From: Paractinoplanes polyasparticus | GTDB taxonomy: Bacteria; Actinomycetota; Actinomycetes; Mycobacteriales; Micromonosporaceae | Length of the DNA: 64,000 nt | Direction: 5' to 3' | Assembly: GCF_019710575.1 (NCBI RefSeq) | Contig: NZ_JAHWFK010000025.1 | Coordinates: 1-64,000 of the forward strand | In this document: one piece after another, positions 7,959 through 15,424 of the stretch | Layout of the letters: each line of letters begins with the position of its first letter | How positions within the stretch are numbered: position 1 is the stretch's first letter | Made by a program: the position numbers and the translations under genes | Notes under the pieces: generated by a model | Database searches by the model: none | Seen by the model: only the letters and a program-made list of their open reading frames with translations | What the model was told of the DNA's origin: nothing

Positions 7959-8905
7959 AGCTCCTCACTTCCGTGCATGTCGGGGACGGGCCGTCCCGCA
8001 CCGCCCGCCAGCGGCGGGGACGGCGGGACAGCGGGGTTGAGGGCGTCGGCCAACGTGACGGACGCCTCGGCCGACCCGAGAACGGTCGCCGCGACTTCAC
8101 AGCCGGACAGCGCCCGCACGGTTTCGGTGGCCTGATGCATGGTGTGGCCGGGGCTGCGGGTGCTGCGCACGGCGACGGTGACCTGCCGGTGCAGCAGCTC
8201 CCGCCGCGCGGCGAGGTCGTCGAGGAATCCCGCGTGGGAGCGGGCCGCCTCTTCCAGCGCGGAGTGCGGCAGGCTCGGCGCCCTAGACAGCAGCCGGTCG
8301 GCCAGATCGGTCAGGTCGACGCGTTGAGCGCGAACGAGGATCTGCGCCGGGCCGTCCAGGCTGTGCAGCCAGCGGGCGTACCCAGCGACCAGGCCGTTCT
8401 GCTCCGCCGGGGTACGCAGCCCGAACGCCACTGTCGACGCGGCAACCAGGCCGGTGGTGCCGTCCGGGCCGAGGTCGACCAGCCCGTCAGCGGTAATACC
8501 TTTGGCGGGCAGGCGCAGCGGGGCGGGCAGCGGCAGCCGGTCACCCGGCCCCCGCGTCGTCGACACCCACCCGGGAGCCGGAGCGATCGGGCCGTCCGCC
8601 GGGACGAGCTGGTGCGGGGCACGCCGGTGCCGGACGGCGGCGAGCAGCCACCGGTCGAGGCTGATCCCGTCGCGGCGGCCAACCGCCAGGAAGAACCCGG
8701 CCCCGGCGATCGGCAGCCCGCAGACGAGGAAGACCGGCGGCGGCACCACCGTTGCGAGGGCGGTCCACGCCGCGTACAGCAGCAGGCCGATGACGGTCAG
8801 GATGACCAACTGCCGCCAGGTCAGATTGAACGCCACCCGGTCCTCCCGCTCGACATCAGCAGGCACCCGGGCGCGCAACGGCGCTTCGTCGCTACGGCGA
8901 CTCAT
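7955..8905 (-). CDS. PrgI-family conjugation membrane protein
   Basis: 316 residues. The N-terminal region (residues 10-75) matches the PrgI pattern: RVPADVEREDRVAFNLTWRQ followed by two hydrophobic segments. PrgI is the small VirB3-like partner normally encoded directly before VirB4, as here. The remaining 220 soluble residues are an actinobacterial extension of unknown role. ATG 8905 is preferred to GTG 8908 because AGGAGG lies 6 bases from the ATG. The upstream gene's stop overlaps the start and the downstream VirB4 start overlaps its stop, so all three are coupled. Confidence 0.85.
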   Translation of the reverse strand: MSRRSDEAPLRARVPADVEREDRVAFNLTWRQLVILTVIGLLLYAAWTALATVVPPPVFLVCGLPIAGAGFFLAVGRRDGISLDRWLLAAVRHRRAPHQLVPADGPIAPAPGWVSTTRGPGDRLPLPAPLRLPAKGITADGLVDLGPDGTTGLVAASTVAFGLRTPAEQNGLVAGYARWLHSLDGPAQILVRAQRVDLTDLADRLLSRAPSLPHSALEEAARSHAGFLDDLAARRELLHRQVTVAVRSTRSPGHTMHQATETVRALSGCEVAATVLGSAEASVTLADALNPAVPPSPPLAGGAGRPVPDMHGSEEL

Positions 8906-10977
8906 CACTTACCTCCTCGGGGACGGCGCCTGGCAGGCGGCGGGGACGGTGGGGACGAAGCCGCCGGAGGCGGCGGGGATGGTGCCGCCGGGGGCGGGGA
9001 CGGTGGTGCCGGGCGAAACACCGGAGAAGCGCTGCCTGTTGGTCGCGGCCCAGACGGCGGCGGGCTTGCCGGTGGAGGTGCCGGGCGCGGAGACCGCCGC
9101 GCGGTTGAAGCCGGTGACGGTGCCGGTGTCCCGGTCACAGGTGGCGAGCTGCCCGCGCTGGACGGGCGGGCGGTAGCCGTGCTTCGGGCCGCCGTGGGCC
9201 GCGTCTTCGGGGTCGATGGTGCGGAGGAGAACACCGGCGTGGCCGGGGCCGGTGGCCGGCGCGGCGCGCTCTGCGGCGCCTGCGGAGCCGAGAACGTCGG
9301 TGCGGGTGCCGGGCCGCCTGGCGGTGTCGGGCCTGCCGGGGTGGGCGCGGCGTTGCTGAAAACAACCGGCGGCGGGGTGGCACCAGGCCGTGACGAAGGC
9401 GGTTGTGCACGGCTGGGATGCGAAAACGGTGTGGCCGGGGCCGGACCGGTCGGGGCCGGTGCGGGGGTGCCCGGCTGTGCGGGGTGGCTGAACGCCGGTG
9501 CCCCGTTGGTGCCAGCGGGCACCGACAACGGCGTCTGCGTGGTCGGCGCATTGCTGAACGCCACCGGACCGGTCGGGGACGGCCGGGACCGGGCAGGGCG
9601 CGGCGTGGTCGGACGTGCGCCGCGTCCGCCCGGGGCCGGGACGGGCCGAGCGGTCCTCGTCCCCGGCCTCGTTCCGCTGGTGGCGGCCTGCTGGCGTGCC
9701 GCCGGTTGGGCGCGGGCGGCACGGTTGCCTGCCGTGGCCGCGCCGGTGAGCCCGGCGGCGGCTCCCAGGGTCTTGATCATGACGAATGCCTGGATCAGTT
9801 GCCCGATCAGGCCCCGGCCCTGGCTTTGCATCCCGATCGGGGCGAGGACGAACTGTTTCATCAGGCCGGGCACTTTGATCAGCAGCCACAGCATCGTGAC
9901 GCAGACCAGCACGCCGAGCAGGCCGCTCGTGGTGGCCGGCACCCCGAGCAGCACCAGCCCGGACGGGGTGAGGAACACCTTGACGGTGCCCACCACGATC
10001 ACCGCCTGGACCAGCTGCAACCCGAGGCACGCGAAGAAGGCCCGCCACCAGGTGTAGGCGATGCCCTCGGTCTGCGGACTGGCGTGGCACACCATGGCCA
10101 GGGGTGCCACACCGAACAACAGGACCAGCAGCGCCACGCGCAGGATGAACGTGATGACCACGACCAGGCCGAGGACCGCCACGGCGATGACCAGCAGAAT
10201 GAGCAGGATGTTGGGTGAGGCGCCGGTCAGGGGTTGATCGAGGATGCCGCTGATGGCTTTGGCCGCGTTCGGGCCGTCGACACCTTGCCCGGCGATGGCG
10301 GCGGTCAGGGCATTGGTGATCTCGATGGCCTTGCCGCACAGGATCAGACTGATGTTGGAGACGACCGCGCCCACGGCGAGCCGGGGTGCGATCTGTTTGA
10401 ACCCGTACTGGCTCTGCAAGGTTTCCCGGGACGCGAGGATGAACCCGCCGAGAACCACGAACAGCACGTAGATGCCGTTCGCGACGATCAGGCTCGTCGT
10501 CCACACTGCTTTGACCTGTGGGTTGCCGGTGATGTCCGGGGTGGACAACGCCGTGGTGCCGAGCGCGTTCATGACCGGCTGCAGGCCGGTCTTGGCGACC
10601 CACAGCAGGAACTCGTTGATGGCCTGACGAATCTGGCCGGGAATGTCGAACAAGCCTGGCTCGTCGTCCCCGGCGTCGGTGGGCGGCGGGGACGGGGACG
10701 GCCCCGGGGACGGCGCGGGCGTGGGCGGGGACGACGGGACGGTCGGCGTCGGCCCGGCCGGTGGTGGTGTCGGGATGGGGGACGGGGGGACCGGTGCGGG
10801 TGCGGACGTAGGGGACGGTGCGCCCGGTGCGGGGACGGGTGCCGGGGACGGATCGGCCCACGCCGGTCCGGCGAGGACGGGACCGGCGGTCAAGCCGACG
10901 CTGAGCACGGCGAGCACGGCGAGCACGGCGAGCACGAGCAGCCGTACCCGGCAACGGGACGATGGAATGGGGGTCAT
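8905..10977 (-). CDS. VirB6/TrbL-like polytopic conjugation protein
   Basis: 690 residues. A signal-like hydrophobic N-terminus (about 10-38, ending AGPAWA) is followed by a Pro-rich stretch to about 100. A membrane domain with about six helices lies at 115-400, including ILLILLVIAVAVLGLVVVIT, a VirB6/TrbL-type channel core. The C-terminal 280 residues are Pro/Ala/Arg-rich and contain a spaced FS motif (FSNAP, FSHPA, FSHPS, FSNAA, FSAPQ, FSSAP). The start at ATG 10977 shares a base with the upstream stop (TGATG). It should form the inner-membrane pore of the transfer channel with the VirB4 and PrgI partners. Confidence 0.85.
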   Translation of the reverse strand: MTPIPSSRCRVRLLVLAVLAVLAVLSVGLTAGPVLAGPAWADPSPAPVPAPGAPSPTSAPAPVPPSPIPTPPPAGPTPTVPSSPPTPAPSPGPSPSPPPTDAGDDEPGLFDIPGQIRQAINEFLLWVAKTGLQPVMNALGTTALSTPDITGNPQVKAVWTTSLIVANGIYVLFVVLGGFILASRETLQSQYGFKQIAPRLAVGAVVSNISLILCGKAIEITNALTAAIAGQGVDGPNAAKAISGILDQPLTGASPNILLILLVIAVAVLGLVVVITFILRVALLVLLFGVAPLAMVCHASPQTEGIAYTWWRAFFACLGLQLVQAVIVVGTVKVFLTPSGLVLLGVPATTSGLLGVLVCVTMLWLLIKVPGLMKQFVLAPIGMQSQGRGLIGQLIQAFVMIKTLGAAAGLTGAATAGNRAARAQPAARQQAATSGTRPGTRTARPVPAPGGRGARPTTPRPARSRPSPTGPVAFSNAPTTQTPLSVPAGTNGAPAFSHPAQPGTPAPAPTGPAPATPFSHPSRAQPPSSRPGATPPPVVFSNAAPTPAGPTPPGGPAPAPTFSAPQAPQSAPRRPPAPATPVFSSAPSTPKTRPTAARSTATARPSSAGSSPPVTGTPAPSPASTARRSPRPAPPPASPPPSGPRPTGSASPVFRPAPPSPPPAAPSPPPPAASSPPSPPPARRRPRGGK

Positions 10978-11390
10978 CAGGCCACCCACTGACCGACGAT
11001 GGTGACGATCAGCGGCGACAGCAGAGCTCCGGCGTAGCCGATCGCGGCGCTGCGGAACCCACGCTTGCCGCGCTCGACCTCGTCAGCCTCACCACTGGTG
11101 TAGCGCAGGAACGCGACGGTCAGACACAGGGTGGCCCACCCGGCGAGAATCCCCATCAGCCAGATCCGGATGTTGTTGACGACCTGGTTGATCGACTCGG
11201 CGGCCAGCACGACCGTTCCCGCATCGGCAGGGGCAGCCTGCGCCGTACCGGCGCAGGTCAGGACCACCAAGGCAGTGACGGAGGTTGTCGTGGTGAGCCG
11301 TACGGTGGTGCGGGGCAGGCGTCGGCCGCGCCGGTCAGTGACCGGCCGACGCGGGGCCGGGGTGGGGCGGTGCAACGGGTGGCGGTTCAT
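10977..11390 (-). CDS. Small two-helix membrane protein, pilin/VirB2-like
   Basis: 137 residues: a basic N-terminus, a signal-type helix ending TAQAA (about 35-56), a hydrophobic helix (about 78-100, RIWLMGILAGWATLCLTVAF), a charged loop (SGEADEVERGKRG), and a second hydrophobic helix at the end. This is the topology of VirB2/TrbC conjugative pilins and of their Gram-positive counterparts, and it is the first gene of the operon. The frame is open up to an ATG at 11588, but codons 11390-11588 have about a third A/T at third positions, unlike real genes here, so ATG 11390 (GGAGG 11 bases upstream) is preferred. Confidence 0.7.
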   Translation of the reverse strand: MNRHPLHRPTPAPRRPVTDRRGRRLPRTTVRLTTTTSVTALVVLTCAGTAQAAPADAGTVVLAAESINQVVNNIRIWLMGILAGWATLCLTVAFLRYTSGEADEVERGKRGFRSAAIGYAGALLSPLIVTIVGQWVA

Positions 11391-11590
11391 GGGACGGGGG
11401 CACCTCCAGGCAGCCCGGCCCCACACCCCGAGGTGTGGGTCCGGGCGAGCGAATGTGCGAAAGAGGTGGTGACCTCGTGACCGGCGCGGTGGCCGTCCTC
11501 CTTCGAGAGGTTCGGCGGGCCGTTGGGGTGTCAGCGCCGTCAGCGGGGCCGGTCGAACGAGGTCACCAGGTGCGGAAAAGTCCCGCATTA
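11391..11590 (-). promoter_or_regulatory. Probable 5' leader of the transfer operon
   Basis: About 200 bp between the 33-bp upstream element and the first transfer gene. Third-position base use is not coding-like despite an open frame. A short hairpin, GAGGT with GGTG loop and ACCTC, lies near 11464-11477. It may be a long untranslated leader. Confidence 0.45.
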
Positions 11591-11623
11591 AGAGATACAG
11601 ATTTGGGCCTTGTTTTCGACATC
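11591..11623 (-). promoter_or_regulatory. 33-bp element, copy 1, in front of the transfer operon
   Basis: Read on the minus strand it is GATGTCGAAAACA, a 7-bp middle, then AATCTGTATCTCT. The same two 13-bp arms with the same 7-bp spacing occur at 13123-13155 on the plus strand, in the same orientation relative to the downstream operon. TGTCGA and TATCTC inside it are 17 bp apart, so the element may be a whole promoter or promoter plus operator. Confidence 0.85.
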
Positions 11624-11641
11624 GGGCTGTAAAAGCGCAGT

Positions 11642-12457
11642 TCAGAAGCCCTGTCCCGGGTCGGATGCGAGGGTCATCGTGGCCTCGGCGATCACGGCTG
11701 CGTCCTCGTCGGACAGCATGCCTGCGCGGATCGCGGCCACGAGGCGTTCCTCGGCGCGGTCGCGGGCCTTGTAGACCGCCTTGGCCGCCTTGCCGAGGCG
11801 CTGCGCGTAGCCGGCCACCGACACGCCCTCCAGGCGGGTGACGCCGATCAGCTCCGCCTCGGCCGAGGAGATGACTCCGGCCGTGACCGCCCAGCTCAGC
11901 ACCAGGTCCGGGTGCCCGGCCGTCGGCGCGGACACCGACAGCTCCACCGGCGTCTTCGGACGCGCCTGGTCGGCGCGCAGCGCGGCGCGGGCGGCGGTGA
12001 ACGTGGCGCTGAGCAGTCGCTGCGCCACCCGCGGACTGCCCAGCTTCATGCTGCGCAGCGCGACGACGAAGGCGGTCAACAGCTCGGCCTGCACGTCACC
12101 GGAGAACCCGCGCAGCCGGTACGCCGCCGGACGCAGCCCCGGCAGGGCGACTCCGACCGCGCCCACCACCCAGGCCGGACCGTCGGTGCGGGCACGCTCG
12201 ATCAGCAGCCGCCACACCCGGTCGCTCGTGGCGTACGCGCAGGACGGGTGCATCAGGATCGCGGCCAGCTCCGACAGCGCGATCCGCCGGGCGGGAAGGC
12301 CCCCACCGAGGGCGGCGCCGTCGACCGACAGCGGCCCGGGGCCGGTGGTGAGCAGCCGAAACGCGGTCGCGGCGACGTCGAACGGCTGCTCACCGAGCAC
12401 CAGAGCCGGTGCGTGCGCACCGGCGGTGGGCAGCAGGGAACGGATGGACTCAGACAT
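11642..12457 (-). CDS. Sigma-70-like or helix-turn-helix regulator of the element
   Basis: 271 residues starting at ATG 12457, with GGGGGG 6 bases upstream. No family was fixed. A helical middle segment (GDVQAELLTAFVVALRSM) resembles sigma region 2, and the C-terminal part (SSAEAELIGVTRLEGVSVAG, then AQRLGKAAKAVYKARDRAEER) reads like the region 4 helix-turn-helix of sigma-70-type proteins. The gene lies between the two 33-bp elements and is transcribed away from the iteron array just upstream of its start, so it may bind the array or control both operons. This is inferred from position only. A Rep-like role is also possible. Confidence 0.6.
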   Translation of the reverse strand: MSESIRSLLPTAGAHAPALVLGEQPFDVAATAFRLLTTGPGPLSVDGAALGGGLPARRIALSELAAILMHPSCAYATSDRVWRLLIERARTDGPAWVVGAVGVALPGLRPAAYRLRGFSGDVQAELLTAFVVALRSMKLGSPRVAQRLLSATFTAARAALRADQARPKTPVELSVSAPTAGHPDLVLSWAVTAGVISSAEAELIGVTRLEGVSVAGYAQRLGKAAKAVYKARDRAEERLVAAIRAGMLSDEDAAVIAEATMTLASDPGQGF

Positions 12458-13122
12458 GGAAGACCCCCCGAGAACGTGGGTGTGGGATGCCGGCGCCCTC
12501 GAAGGGCGTCCAGCGGGAACAGGTCCCATCCCGCCACTCGGGTGTCACAGATCTTGAACACTGTGGATCTTGTTCAGGGGTCACGCCACGTGTTCAATCT
12601 CCGTGCTAGCGCATGGGCCGGAACTCCAAAGTCGACACGTTGCCCCGCCTGCCGGTACGCAGTGCGGTGACGGCTGACCAGCGTGTTCAGCCCCTGTCAC
12701 ACGAGCACGTAACGCTGACCCTCGGTCGCCGCAGACATGCCGTGAACATCAATGTCCGCCTCCACCACAGGTGGCCCTCGGTGAACCTGGGCGCGCCGAA
12801 CGGGTGGGGCCGTGTTCAACCCGAGCGAGTGACGAGCCCACCCCCTGCAACCCTCGATGAACTTGCTTAACCCTCAAGTCGATCTTGTTACAGTTGCTGA
12901 TGATCTTGTTCAACCCGGAAGGCGATCTTGTTACAGGTGACGCTTGATCTTGTTTTGGAGGATGCCTCGTCTTGTTCAGGGTGCGGCGATCAACGCCTTC
13001 TGGCAGACGTGGACGCGACACCGTCCAGGGCTCTGACCTGCGTGTTCAACCCTGAGTAGATCTTGTTTTAGGACCTTCATGGCGGTGTTACCGGGCACCG
13101 GCAGGGGTCCGAGGTCCGAGCT
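12458..13122. other. Repeat-rich noncoding control region (candidate origin, partition site or operator array)
   Basis: This region of about 665 bp has no convincing gene and is visibly less GC-rich than its surroundings near 12850-12980 and 13040-13075. It contains the phased GATCTTGTT array (12859-12981) plus outlying copies: GATCTTGAAC (12550), GATCTTGTTCAG (12566), GTGTTCAGCCC (12683), CGTGTTCAACCC (12811 and 13041) and GATCTTGTTTTAGG (13059). Together these fill the space between the sigma-like gene and the rightward operon. Confidence 0.75.
12859..12981. repeat. Iteron-like array, 21-22 bp period
   Basis: Six repeats start at 12859, 12881, 12902, 12924, 12946 and 12968. Four contain exact GATCTTGTT, followed by ACAG, CAACCC, ACAG and TTGG; the outer two are degenerate (GAACTTGCTTAACCC, CGTCTTGTTCAGGG). 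Spacing of 22, 21, 22, 22 and 22 bp puts every copy on the same DNA face, two helical turns apart, as in plasmid iterons and some partition sites. Confidence 0.92.
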
Positions 13123-13155
13123 GATGTCGAAAACAGGCCCGGAATCTGTATCTCT
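13123..13155 (+). promoter_or_regulatory. 33-bp element, copy 2, in front of the methyltransferase operon
   Basis: GATGTCGAAAACA (13123-13135), 7 bp, then AATCTGTATCTCT (13143-13155). Both arms are identical to copy 1 and the middle differs; both copies point toward their operon. The nearest ATG is 2 bp downstream in both copies, but the coding start is probably further on. Confidence 0.85.
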
Positions 13156-13196
13156 ATATGTCAGCGTTTCGTCGGCGGACATGGCCCACCACGCCC

Positions 13197-13889
13197 ATGC
13201 CGCAGACCCACTCCACCGACAACCGCCCGACCCGGGCACCCGTCGGACTGTTCCTGCACCCGACCCACGCCTACCGCCCGACAGACTCGGCCGGGCGAGC
13301 GCTGCCCGACTGGTACGGCGTGCACCCGGACCATGTCGCGCACCTCATCGCCCGCTACACCCGCGTCGGCGACACCGTGCTCGACACCGACGGCCACCCG
13401 ACTGTGGCCGCCGCTGCCGAGCACCTGCACCGCAACCCCGGCGTCGCGGTCACCGATGGTGAACACCCGCCGGTATGGCCGGAGCCCCTCGACGGCCGGT
13501 CGGCGGTCACTATCCGGCACGCCGCCGGGCTCGTCGTAGCGACCCTGCCGCGCCTCGTCATCGATACCCGCGACGTGTACGACCTGAGCCGGGCGCTGCA
13601 TTCGTGGCAGGAGCTGCTACGCCCCGGCGGGTTCCTCGCCTTGCTGCTCGCCGCCGGGCCGGGCACCGGAGCCCCGGCACGTCGCTCGACCGTCATTGCC
13701 GCCGCCCGCACCGCCGGGCTGCTCTACCACCAGCACATCCCGGCGGTCCTCGTGCGCCTGCCAGAGGCCGACCCCCGCACCGGCCTCGGCCCGGTCGACC
13801 GGCCGCCGCTCATCGCGGGTCGTCACGTCCGCGCGCACCGCGATCTCGTCGTCTTCGCGTCGATCAGTCCGGAGGCCGCTGATGTCTGA
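13197..13889 (+). CDS. Degenerate methyltransferase-like protein
   Basis: 230 residues that line up with the intact DNA methyltransferase encoded next. HPDHVAHLIARYTRVGDTVLD corresponds to that protein's HPGKMLPTIARY and DPGDLVLD segments, and WQELLRPGGFLALLL corresponds to CRTVLRPGGHVVI. The SAM-binding motif DPMAGIGTT is replaced by DTDGHPTVA and the catalytic SPPY by a TLPRL-like stretch, so it is probably inactive as an enzyme. It may act as a partner or specificity subunit. The start is uncertain: ATG 13197 or ATG 13158. Its stop overlaps the next gene by 8 bp, so the two are likely co-translated. Confidence 0.65.
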   Translation: MPQTHSTDNRPTRAPVGLFLHPTHAYRPTDSAGRALPDWYGVHPDHVAHLIARYTRVGDTVLDTDGHPTVAAAAEHLHRNPGVAVTDGEHPPVWPEPLDGRSAVTIRHAAGLVVATLPRLVIDTRDVYDLSRALHSWQELLRPGGFLALLLAAGPGTGAPARRSTVIAAARTAGLLYHQHIPAVLVRLPEADPRTGLGPVDRPPLIAGRHVRAHRDLVVFASISPEAADV

Positions 13890-15039
13890 GCTCACCCCCG
13901 AAACCCGCCCCGCCTCCGCCGCCCTCGATTCCGTCCCCGCAAGCGGTACCGTCCCCACGATCGGCAGTCCGGACGCTCCGACCACGCGGTCCGTCCCCGT
14001 CCCCACGTTCGGCACCACGGATGCCTCGGTCGCCGGGTCCGTCCCCGTCCCCGGTTTCGTCCCCGTCCCCGCCACCAGCTCCGTCCCGGCTGCCGTCCCC
14101 GGCCCCGTCCCGGTCTCCGGTTCCGCTGCCACGTTGCTCACCCAGGGATATCCCGGATCGGTCTGGCTGACCGGGCAGCAGCCCTCCCGAGCGCTCCGTC
14201 AGGGCCGGTACACGCACGAGTCGATCACCCACCCGGGCAAGATGCTGCCGACCATTGCCCGCTACGCCATCAACACTTACACCGACCCCGGGGATCTCGT
14301 CCTCGACCCGATGGCCGGCATCGGTACCACTGTGGTCGAAGCCATGCACCTCGACCGCCACGGCGTTGGCGTTGAATACGAAGACAAGTGGGCCGCCCTC
14401 GCCGCCGTCAATGTCGCCCTCGCCGAAAAGCAAGGCGTCTCGGGCACCGGCGTCATCTACACCGGCGACTCCAGGAAGCTACCGACGCTGCTGCCGCCGC
14501 AGATGCGCGGCGCGGTCGCCCTCGTGATCACCTCACCGCCGTACGGGCCATCCACCCACGGCCACGTCCGAACCCCCGGCCCCCGGCGCGGCAAAGTCCG
14601 CAAGCTCCACCACCGCTACGGCGGCAGCGACAACCTCGCTTACCGCAACCACGACACCCTCGCCCAGGGCTTCACCGACATCCTCGCAGGATGCCGGACG
14701 GTCCTGCGACCCGGCGGACACGTCGTCATCACCGCCCGCCCCTACCGGCGCCACGGCGAACTCGTAGACATCCCGGGCATGGCCGTCGCCGCCGGACAGG
14801 CGGCCGGGCTCGAACTGGTCGAAGAGTGCGTCGCCCTGATGGCCGGCGTCCGCAACGGCGTACTCATACCGAGGGCGTCCTTCTTCCAGCAGAAGAACGT
14901 CGGTGACGCCATCACCGACGGAGACCCGCAATGGCTCGTGCAGCACGAAGACGTGATCGTCCTTCGACGGGACTCAAATTCCACGAGTTCGACTGAACTC
15001 AGATGCTCGCAAAGCGAAGTCTCGTGGGTGCGCGAATGA
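13882..15039 (+). CDS. Site-specific DNA methyltransferase (N4-cytosine/N6-adenine type)
   Basis: 385 residues. The first 75 are Val/Pro/Ser/Thr-rich and likely disordered. Then come HPGKMLPTIARYAINTY (motif X-like), DPMAGIGTT (SAM-binding motif I), TSPPYGPS (catalytic motif IV) and LRPGGHVVITARP. The SPPY form is common in N4-cytosine enzymes but also occurs in N6-adenine enzymes. No endonuclease is adjacent, so it is an orphan methylase; on a conjugative element it may protect the DNA from host restriction on entry. ATG 13882 has GGAGG 6 bases upstream and overlaps the previous stop. Confidence 0.9.
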   Translation: MSELTPETRPASAALDSVPASGTVPTIGSPDAPTTRSVPVPTFGTTDASVAGSVPVPGFVPVPATSSVPAAVPGPVPVSGSAATLLTQGYPGSVWLTGQQPSRALRQGRYTHESITHPGKMLPTIARYAINTYTDPGDLVLDPMAGIGTTVVEAMHLDRHGVGVEYEDKWAALAAVNVALAEKQGVSGTGVIYTGDSRKLPTLLPPQMRGAVALVITSPPYGPSTHGHVRTPGPRRGKVRKLHHRYGGSDNLAYRNHDTLAQGFTDILAGCRTVLRPGGHVVITARPYRRHGELVDIPGMAVAAGQAAGLELVEECVALMAGVRNGVLIPRASFFQQKNVGDAITDGDPQWLVQHEDVIVLRRDSNSTSSTELRCSQSEVSWVRE

Positions 15040-15350
15040 CCGGTACCGAACGGCTTGACCGCAGCGACGAGGCGGAGCGTCTATGGGTGACGCACATGCC
15101 GATCATGGGATCCGGGCCAGACATCGGGGTGATGACGCCCGCACGTTTGCGCGCGCTGCCGGTCGCGTTTCCGTTCGACCCGGTAGTGCCGCGGGCGTTC
15201 GGGATTAGCCGCAGCGCCGCCTACCGGGCGTTGGCGGCAGGCGAACTGCCCATCACTCCGCTGCGGTTGGGCCGGAAGTTGATCGTCAAGCGTGCGGATC
15301 TGCTCGCCGCTCTGGGCGTCCCGGACGACGAGGACGGCGGCGGCAAGTAG
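15036..15350 (+). CDS. Excisionase-like helix-turn-helix protein
   Basis: A 104-residue protein whose C-terminal half (FGISRSAAYRALAAGELPIT, then LRLGRKLIVKRADLLAALG) is a MerR/AlpA-type winged helix, as in actinomycete excisionases. It sits directly before the integrase, the usual xis-int order. ATG 15036 overlaps the methyltransferase stop as ATGA; a start at 15003 is open but would overlap by 37 bp. It is expected to bend attachment-site DNA and bias the integrase toward excision. Confidence 0.8.
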   Translation: MTGTERLDRSDEAERLWVTHMPIMGSGPDIGVMTPARLRALPVAFPFDPVVPRAFGISRSAAYRALAAGELPITPLRLGRKLIVKRADLLAALGVPDDEDGGGK

Positions 15351-15360
15351 GTCGATCTTG

Positions 15361-15390
15361 GCGCGGAGGGCCCACCCGGACCCTCCGCGC
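15361..15390 (+). terminator. Hairpin between excisionase and integrase genes
   Basis: GCGCGGAGGG and CCCTCCGCGC are perfect 10-bp arms around a 10-nt loop, 10 bp after the excisionase stop. There is no T-run, which is common for actinobacterial terminators. It could separate integrase expression from the operon upstream. Confidence 0.75.
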
Positions 15391-15424
15391 TTGACGAGTC
15401 CCGGTTCAGGAATGAGGAGAAAAG

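Noticed and set aside
7943..10057. A 704-codon open frame on the plus strand
   Set aside because: Antisense to the PrgI-like and VirB6-like genes; composition is Gly/Arg/Asp-rich and no motif is present.
11391..11588. An upstream extension of the pilin-like gene to ATG 11588
   Set aside because: Third-position bases are not GC-biased and the encoded text would precede the signal helix with 66 Arg/Pro-rich residues. It is treated as leader DNA.
12613..12870. An 85-codon frame in the control region
   Set aside because: It runs into the iteron array, has no SD and no recognisable domain.
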